A DNA stretch of 64,000 nt. It comes from Branchiostoma floridae. Its lineage: Eukaryota; Chordata; Leptocardii; Amphioxiformes; Branchiostomatidae. Below, piece after piece: positions 57,616-64,000 of the stretch. The position numbers and the translations under genes are program-made. The stretch is taken from the NCBI RefSeq assembly GCF_000003815.2, contig NC_049982.1:16878974-16942973 (forward strand). Direction: 5' to 3'. Under the pieces are notes generated by a model. The model did no database searches. It saw nothing but the letters and a program-made list of their open reading frames with translations, and was not told the origin of the DNA. Numbering within the stretch: the stretch's first letter is position 1; every line of letters starts with the position of its first letter.

Positions 57616-57745
57616 TTGGAATGGAACATGGAGCCTAAGAAAACCAAGGATCTAAAGGAAGCCTTTCTACGCAGCAGGACTATAGATGCAGAGCTTAATG
57701 AGGAAAGGAAGAAAAAACAACGTGAGGTGCAACTGCTTACACTAG
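57616..57745 (+). CDS. Heterotrimeric G-protein alpha subunit, first coding exon
   Basis: The exon encodes MEWNMEPKKTKDLKEAFLRS and then RTIDAELNEERKKKQREV and QLLTLG, then donor CTAG|GTAAGG in phase 1. It matches the N-terminal helix and first beta strand of G-alpha subunits (compare [26 protein letters not shown] in G-alpha-i); exon 1 of many G-alpha genes ends at this Gly, just before the GESGKS P-loop. G-alpha proteins bind GTP and relay signals from 7-transmembrane receptors at the plasma membrane. Odd points: no MGxxxS myristoylation start and no N-terminal Cys for palmitoylation, and LLTLG where LLLLG is usual. Which class it belongs to cannot be told. No P-loop exon was found between here and 64 kb, so it lies in the gap at 59393-59492 or beyond the window. 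The start may be Met1 or Met5 (57628). Confidence 0.78.
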
Positions 57746-60700
57746 GTAAGGATCACAGCTGCTGTGGAAGCTGCTGTTTGGCTTTAATTATCTGTTGATG
57801 GCCACAGGAAGATGATGCAAAGAATATTCATCCATTGTTAGAGCAAGCTTTGTACCAGGATTTGATGGGAGTTCGGTAAAATACATGGAAAATAGCCCAG
57901 GTTTTGTTCATGTGGTATGCATTAGATGTACAGGTAATCTTTTCCTGGGTGTTTATAAATGGTTAGGGATGCCATGCTGCTACATGAACATAAGATATTC
58001 TCCCACATAAGAATGAATCTTGGTGATCAGTGAAGCATACATGGAAGGAAACATAAGCTGTTGTCCATTCATGTAATTTGTTATAGTTAACACAGGGCCT
58101 GTCACAGACCTGTTAGTATAATCAATTACTCCAGTTGGACTGTCCAAAGCCATCTTGGCACTGGTTTGGTGTTGTGAAAGCTGACAGAAATCACCACCCA
58201 TTGAAGTGTATTTTCTGGTCTATTGTTTACATTGCAGCCCCCATAACAATCAGGCCACCAGATGTAAGGAAATCGCCAGGTGACAATAACCATGTTTCCT
58301 GGCTACGCCCATTCATGTGGAACTGGTTGTTGACAATCATTCTCAATATGTTTGCATGTTAGATATGATTGTTGCCATTTCAAGCAGGCACAATATACTT
58401 CTTGTTTTGAAGATGTCCAAGAGGAGACCCAGATTTTAATAAATGGTTGATCCTAGAAGTATAATAGGCAATATTCAGCATGAACATGTGTGAAAAAAAT
58501 CCATAAAGGGCACATCATACTTAATGTACAGATTAAAAAGAAAAAGAAGGTAATTTCCAGCATACATTTAGCAGCATGAAGTGCTCCATCAAGTGACCCC
58601 TGGAATGAACAGATTACTTTGGACACTCTAGTGACATTGTAATAAGACACTGAGCAAGTATTTAGTACCCATGTTGACATCATGTTTGACCCTGCCCCCT
58701 TTAGCCAATAAAGCATGAGACCACCCAGTTATGCTGGTAAAGTGCCTGTTCCATGATTCCACATGAAGATTCCTAGTTTCTGTAATATTACATTGCCACT
58801 AAAAATTGCTACAGTAAGAAAAACAGTGTGAATCATCTCAGACATAGTCAGTTGACATTGCAAATGACATACGCAGGCATGTAGTTTAGTCTTGCGTACG
58901 CATCAAAACAATGTCGATGTCACTTCCGTGGGGGATCATCGGAAATGCAGACGACAGTGGTGTTTACGTTGTTTTTCTCAGGTCGCTCTTCTACTAAACA
59001 AACACACAGAGACTCAACTTTTTGCTGATTTTTAATTTTTTATTTCTTGTCTATGTGAAAAATGTGTCATTGCTTGATACAGATCGTACATTTAGTAGCA
59101 CAAGCCGCCGTTACGAAGACACCCTCTTTTCAGATTTACTATTGGTAAAAACATAAATAAATATATAACACTTGTTACAAGTATACTTTGCATGCAAATA
59201 ACAGCTGTATGCATTGGCTAGGTTTATTTAACTTTTTGATTGGCAAAGTCAGTGGCAAAACACGCTGTACTTATGCACAATAAGATCAGCAAAAAATCCG
59301 TGCCATCTTAGGGCAGGGACTATCTTAGGGCGTCCCCAGTTACATGTAGTATACTTACACAAATTAATGTTTTACTAACTTACAGCATTATCNNNNNNNN
59401 NNNNNNNNNNNNNNNNNNNNNNNNNNNNNNNNNNNNNNNNNNNNNNNNNNNNNNNNNNNNNNNNNNNNNNNNNNNNNNNNNNNNNNNNNNNNCCCTGATT
59501 TGATTATTGTGGTTTTTGTGGTAACTCTCTTCACAGCAACCTATAAACCACTGCAAACACTTCTTCATCTCCCTACCATGAAATATAATGGCCACAAATG
59601 TTAAGGCCTTTCAGTATTGTAGATTTTCTTCTGGGAAAGACTGTTGAAATATTGCTGGGCAGCTAGCTGATCTTCAAGTCAACAAATAAATAAATAGAAA
59701 ATCAATCACATGCATGTATCCATTCATTCTATGTCACCACACCGCTTTTCTCAAAATCATTTTCATATTACTCTGAAATTATTCAATGCAACATATTGCA
59801 ATATAAATTTCCTGCTTCATTGGAGCCCTATGGTTTGTTCAAAATGATAACTGAAAAAGAAATTATCAAAGTAATGGCAAAGTGGTCGCAGCTGTCTGTT
59901 CTGTAGTGTTTACATGAATTTTATCTCGTCAGATAAGATATCTAAAGCCCTAATTTAGATGAGATGGATGTTTACTCGACCAGGACTCATAGGAACATGT
60001 TCCTAGGACAAAGATGGTCTCTGAGGAGATTGAACTTGGTTTCAGATAGTGGTGCGTACCTAAATTCATATTCAGGTCTGAACCCAAACCCAGATTCTCT
60101 GCTTTTTGGCAAGTAACCAATGTCACACACTGAACTTCAGGATATGACATGTGCCCCATAGATCCTGATATGAATATGTGCACACATTCACACTGGTATT
60201 AGTTTCTCCTATAACTCCCCCTTTGAGCCAGGCAGTTATGTCATGAAACTAATTGGGGTCAAAGACATTGATAATGATTAAAAGGAAGATTGCAAAAAAA
60301 CATTTTTTTTTACAATAAACAGACCAATATGTAGTAGTATATTGTTTGGTTCACATGTACCATATTAATTGAGCTGAATCCCTTTTTTAAAAAGCAAAAC
60401 CTCTGCTTGGAGAATAGCCAAGTAAGTCAAGTAGCCACAGCTTGTATACCATCCAATTGCTCCAGTAGAAATCGGATATTAGTCGTATCATGGTACCTGT
60501 GTATCGCGGCCACTGCTGTTTACTTTGATAAGGAAATATTATTCAAAACAAAGAGATTAACAAACAAAAGCATTTTAAGGCTTCTGGCGAACCACTAAGT
60601 CTTGTTATCCCCCAACAAATGCTATTCATAATTGCCTTATCAAGGATGTGCTGTTGTTATGGTAGACAGACCATTTCCTCAGAGAGCCAACATTTATCCA

Positions 60701-62205
60701 GCTCAAATAAAGCCACCATGAGATTAGTAAGGTATTAAAGGAAGGAACTTGACCCCTATGCATGCATGTTGGGCTAGTGGAGTACATTTATGAGGTAACT
60801 TTTTTCAGTAAGTGGTATCTTTGTAAAAAAAAAAAGTTAACAAGAGATCAGAGACCTCATACCTCCATGAAATATTCCGACCTTTTGTAAATTTTTTGTT
60901 TCATCTTGTCTCATTGATTTTGGTAAGAAGGCTATAATTAGCATAAGATATTATAACAAGCCGCTAGGGTGCCCAAACCTATACCACTTACTCTCGGTCT
61001 CACGAGTTATCTACCACTCAAAAATCATGACCACAGCATGCCCAGAACTTGAGATATCAAACCCCAAAGTTCCGCTGCAGTACCGTAACAAGCCTCTAGG
61101 GGGCCCAAAATCTAATCATTTTCAGGTGTTATCAAGATCTACTCACATACCAAATATCAATACAATCCATCCAGGTATTCTACAGTTATGCCGGTGTTCT
61201 ACACACATACAAACACACGCTACCCAAAATATAACCTTCTTGGCGAAGGTAATAATTATGATGATACTATGTATCAAAATCATACATATATGTATTGCAT
61301 GTATGAAAAAGCTTCCCACTGGCAGAATTCCATGTTTATACTTCACCATAAGTTATGCAGATGACTCCCACATTAATATGATTTATAATAATCATCTGGT
61401 GTATTATGCATTGTTGTAATTTGTATATGCCTTTTACTTAACAAACAGTTAAGTTGAATATATCTTGTAAGTATGAAATTTTCATCATTTACCGCTGCAG
61501 AATTATTTGCCTTATTTACATACTGTAGATGTAGAACTTTCAGTTTTGCTTTTACAGTGGTTTTATGTTCATGATTTTTGTGGTGGTCGCTTTACCACAA
61601 ACTCAAAACTTCCGCGAACATCCCTTTCTCTGTACATGTACATAGTATACATTGTTACAGTATTGTAAGATACAAGATTGTTTACGGTACAGTATTTCTT
61701 TGAGAATTGCATTCAGTGACATTTCTTCATACGACCTACTGCATAACACCATGGTAGAAAATTTAGAGGATGGATGCGGTGACAGTTGATCACGTCAGCA
61801 TAGTCAAAGTCAAAAGTGGACTGTCCATTTGTAGCACCCTTGCCTAGTAACCAGTATATGTTTTCCGACCGGCGGTTTGTAGAGGCGGTTTCCATTATTA
61901 GTATGTGACTGTAGAACAGTACTGTTAATGCTTTTAAGTCCGCGGAATGGTGCTAACGCAAAGTCAAAAGCACAGCGAACACTCCATTTTCCCACTACTG
62001 TGAAAGTAATTGTCCTAACATGGAAAACATTGGAATTATAGAGTTTCCTCATTGATAATGCAAATTAAGTCCTGATTAGCATAATTGTGTACAGCTCCAT
62101 CTAGGTCCAAATTTAATCTTTCTTACATTAACTATGTGTTTCCAAAAAATCAAGGCCAGTGGCATGTTCTGGTCAAATAGATACAAAAAAGGTCCTGCTG
62201 CAGTA
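57746..62205. other. Presumed G-alpha intron 1 and beyond
   Basis: No GESGKS-encoding exon or other conserved exon was found on the plus strand. The sequence is AT-rich with MITE debris at 59500-59620, 60397 (CCTCTGCTTGGAGAATAG, a solo TACTCTCC-family end) and 61020-61260. Confidence 0.5.
59393..59492. other. Assembly gap of exactly 100 N
   Basis: A run of 100 N, the usual placeholder for a gap of unknown size. It may hide an exon of the G-alpha gene. Confidence 0.99.
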
Positions 62206-64000
62206 AAGCCGGCTTTACAATTCATGCGGACGCCGGCCGAATTTGTAGATCGGCCAGAGCTCGACGAATTTCAACATCGCCCGAGTATCAGCTGTATTTT
62301 TCGCTGAAAATCTGCCCCCTTTACAAATGGACGGAGCCCGTCCGATGTCCGTCCAACACAACTGATTATGATTTGTTAATGAGATTGTACTATGTCTTGA
62401 ACATGGACGAAGTCAGAACTCACTAACCTTGTAAAAAGCCACTATTTGTGTAAAATTTAATTTCTGAGTTGCGGGATATATGTAGGACATGAGTGGAGTG
62501 GACGGGCACACTGAAAACAATAATATCAACAGGAATGTTGTGATACACCAATCCAAAAACTACCACAAGAGCCACAAAGTGAACAGACCAGTCTTATTCA
62601 CCATAATACAATACTTTTGACAGAGTTGAAATCGGGCGAACCTCGGGCGAACCTTGGGCAAACCTCGAGCGAAGGCCGGCAAAGGCCGTCCGAGTTTCAG
62701 ACTGGAAGCCTTTAGACATGAAGCATATATGATCTCACACATCCAAACTTATAGCAAAATAAATGATAGGAAGTACTGTCTTGGTGTCCAATTGCCTTAC
62801 CGTATATTCTCGAATAAAGTGCGCACTTTTTAAACTTTTCAAAATTGAAAAATTGCTACAAGTTGTTGCCAAAGTTGGGGTGCGTACTTTATTTGAGGTT
62901 ATTGCAGGGATAAATGGTAAAAGAGCCTAAAATAGAGCAAGTTGTAGTTACACTTCTAGGAAGGATCCAAAACATACACATTGCAGTTGTCTTGGCGTTG
63001 TCTTACAAAAGGAATTGTCTAAATATGATTTACATAAGAGGCACATTTGCATATGTATATGACTTAGTGACTTTGACAATTTGTTCAACTGGTTTTTCAA
63101 GTGAGATGTGCTGGCTTATTTGTTTCAACAGTTCATTCTCAGTGAAGTTGCAGGAGGAATTCACAAGTTTGAGACAATGACATTTAAAGGATGTATGCAA
63201 AATAACCTAGGAAAAACATAAAAAATCTCAGTTTATCCAGTTCAAGGCCTGTTCAGACTTGGTGTGGAAGGGGTGCGTACTTTATTTGAGTTTTTCCATT
63301 CTACATTTCAGTCCCACAGATCTGTCTGATACTTGCCCCAAATCAAGGGTGCGTACTTTAATTGGGGTGCGTACTTTATTCGAGAATATACGGTACATTA
63401 TAAAAGGCAAGCAGCTTTCTTAGAAATGTTCGTACAGTAGTCTTTATTTATCTTATATGTCGAAACAAACAGTTTACTAAAAATGAAAGCCTAAAACAAA
63501 GTCACGTGTTCAAATTGATTAGGTGACAGTTAAAATTCTGCCGGAGCCCTCCCAAGCTCCCAGCGACACCAGCACAACGTTCGCCCAAAGCACGCCAAAC
63601 TAGTTTAACGTCGGGCGGAATATCGTCCGGTTATTGCAGGAAGCCCGAACGAGTCTGGCGCGAGGCCGAAGAGTTCGCGCAAACTCCGACCGAGAAAAAG
63701 AGAGTAAAAAACCGTCGGGTTGCCGCCCGAGTATTGGCCAAGTCTTGGCCATTGCTCGGACAAGCTCCGGTCGAGCTACAGGCAATCCATTGACGAGCTC
63801 TCCGAGCTCAACACTCCCCGCCGAGGCCTCGCTGAAATTAAGCGCAGCTGCAAGTGCCCCGCAAACGCCGGCCGAGCTGCTAACAATCGACCGAGGCCCG
63901 CATAATCGCCAAAACGCCGGTCATACTCCGGCCGAAAATGTCCATTTGGTGCTCGCTAACAACTCGGCCGAGCTAAATTCTTGATTTGTAAAGGGGGCTT
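62206..64000. mobile_element. GC-rich element with AAGCC..CTTTACAA ends, runs to the window end
   Basis: AAGCCGGCTTTACAA at the left and TTTGTAAAGGGGGCTT at the very end look like terminal inverted repeats. The interior is unusually GC-rich for this half, with many CGGCCGA and CGGGCGAAC repeats. The element at 62798-63395 is nested inside. The true right end may lie past 64000. Confidence 0.5.
62798..63395. mobile_element. DNA element with 23-bp TACCGTATATTCTCG ends
   Basis: TACCGTATATTCTCGAATAA + AGT at 62798-62820 is the exact inverse of 63373-63395. GGGTGCGTACTTTATTTGAG-like subrepeats occur four times inside. No transposase. Confidence 0.8.

Noticed and set aside
57746-64000. A P-loop (GESGKS) exon to complete the G-alpha gene
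   Set aside because: Looked for on the plus strand and not found; it may be in the gap or outside the window.

Overview
The window is from a chordate nuclear genome, most likely a lancelet (Branchiostoma). It has compact ANTP-class homeobox genes of the Vent family beside an animal SERAC1 gene with 14 coding exons, a CR1-like LINE, spliceosomal introns with GT-AG ends, many short inverted-repeat elements, and one 100-N assembly gap. The genus is inferred from the Vent genes and repeat style; no database search was possible.

Layout. 1-7.8 kb is a graveyard of foldback elements and repeats with no supported gene. 7.8-15.7 kb holds two Vent homeobox genes pointing towards each other (8496-9335, plus; 14881-13888, minus). 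They are almost identical from just before the homeodomain to 12 nt before the stop codon, but their first exons have diverged. Each has a TATA box and a nearly identical 186-bp upstream block (7850-8035 and 15443-15628) next to a GTCTGCTGGCGCCAG motif. 15.7-21.5 kb is repeat-rich. 22.0-24.1 kb holds a third Vent-like homeobox gene with four exons, an intron inside the homeodomain and an apparent one-base frameshift right after its N-terminal eh1-like motif. 24.5-31.5 kb has no gene I can support. 31.5-55.7 kb is SERAC1 on the minus strand, reconstructed as 14 phase-consistent coding exons (675 aa), with a LINE in intron 5 and several MITEs and minisatellites in other introns. 57616-57745 is the first coding exon of a heterotrimeric G-protein alpha subunit on the plus strand, head-to-head with SERAC1. 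The rest is repeats, with the gap at 59393-59492.

The most striking signal lies outside genes. A module of about 70 bp recurs about 15 times between 0.2 and 27.5 kb, all around the Vent genes, and is absent from the SERAC1 half. Its order is an ATCAAA (TCF-like) site, CAGAC (SMAD-like), GCTAGCCCCGCT, GGCGCC (BMP-SMAD-like), AAACCAAAACAA, then CATTGTCAT (SOX-like) 16-17 nt after GGCGCC. Vent genes are classical BMP targets, so the module is either an expanded multi-input enhancer cassette or a transposon end that carries one. A second signal is a family of tiny AAGG...CCTT hairpins (9-50 bp) flanked by 9-bp direct repeats, some stacked serially at one target.
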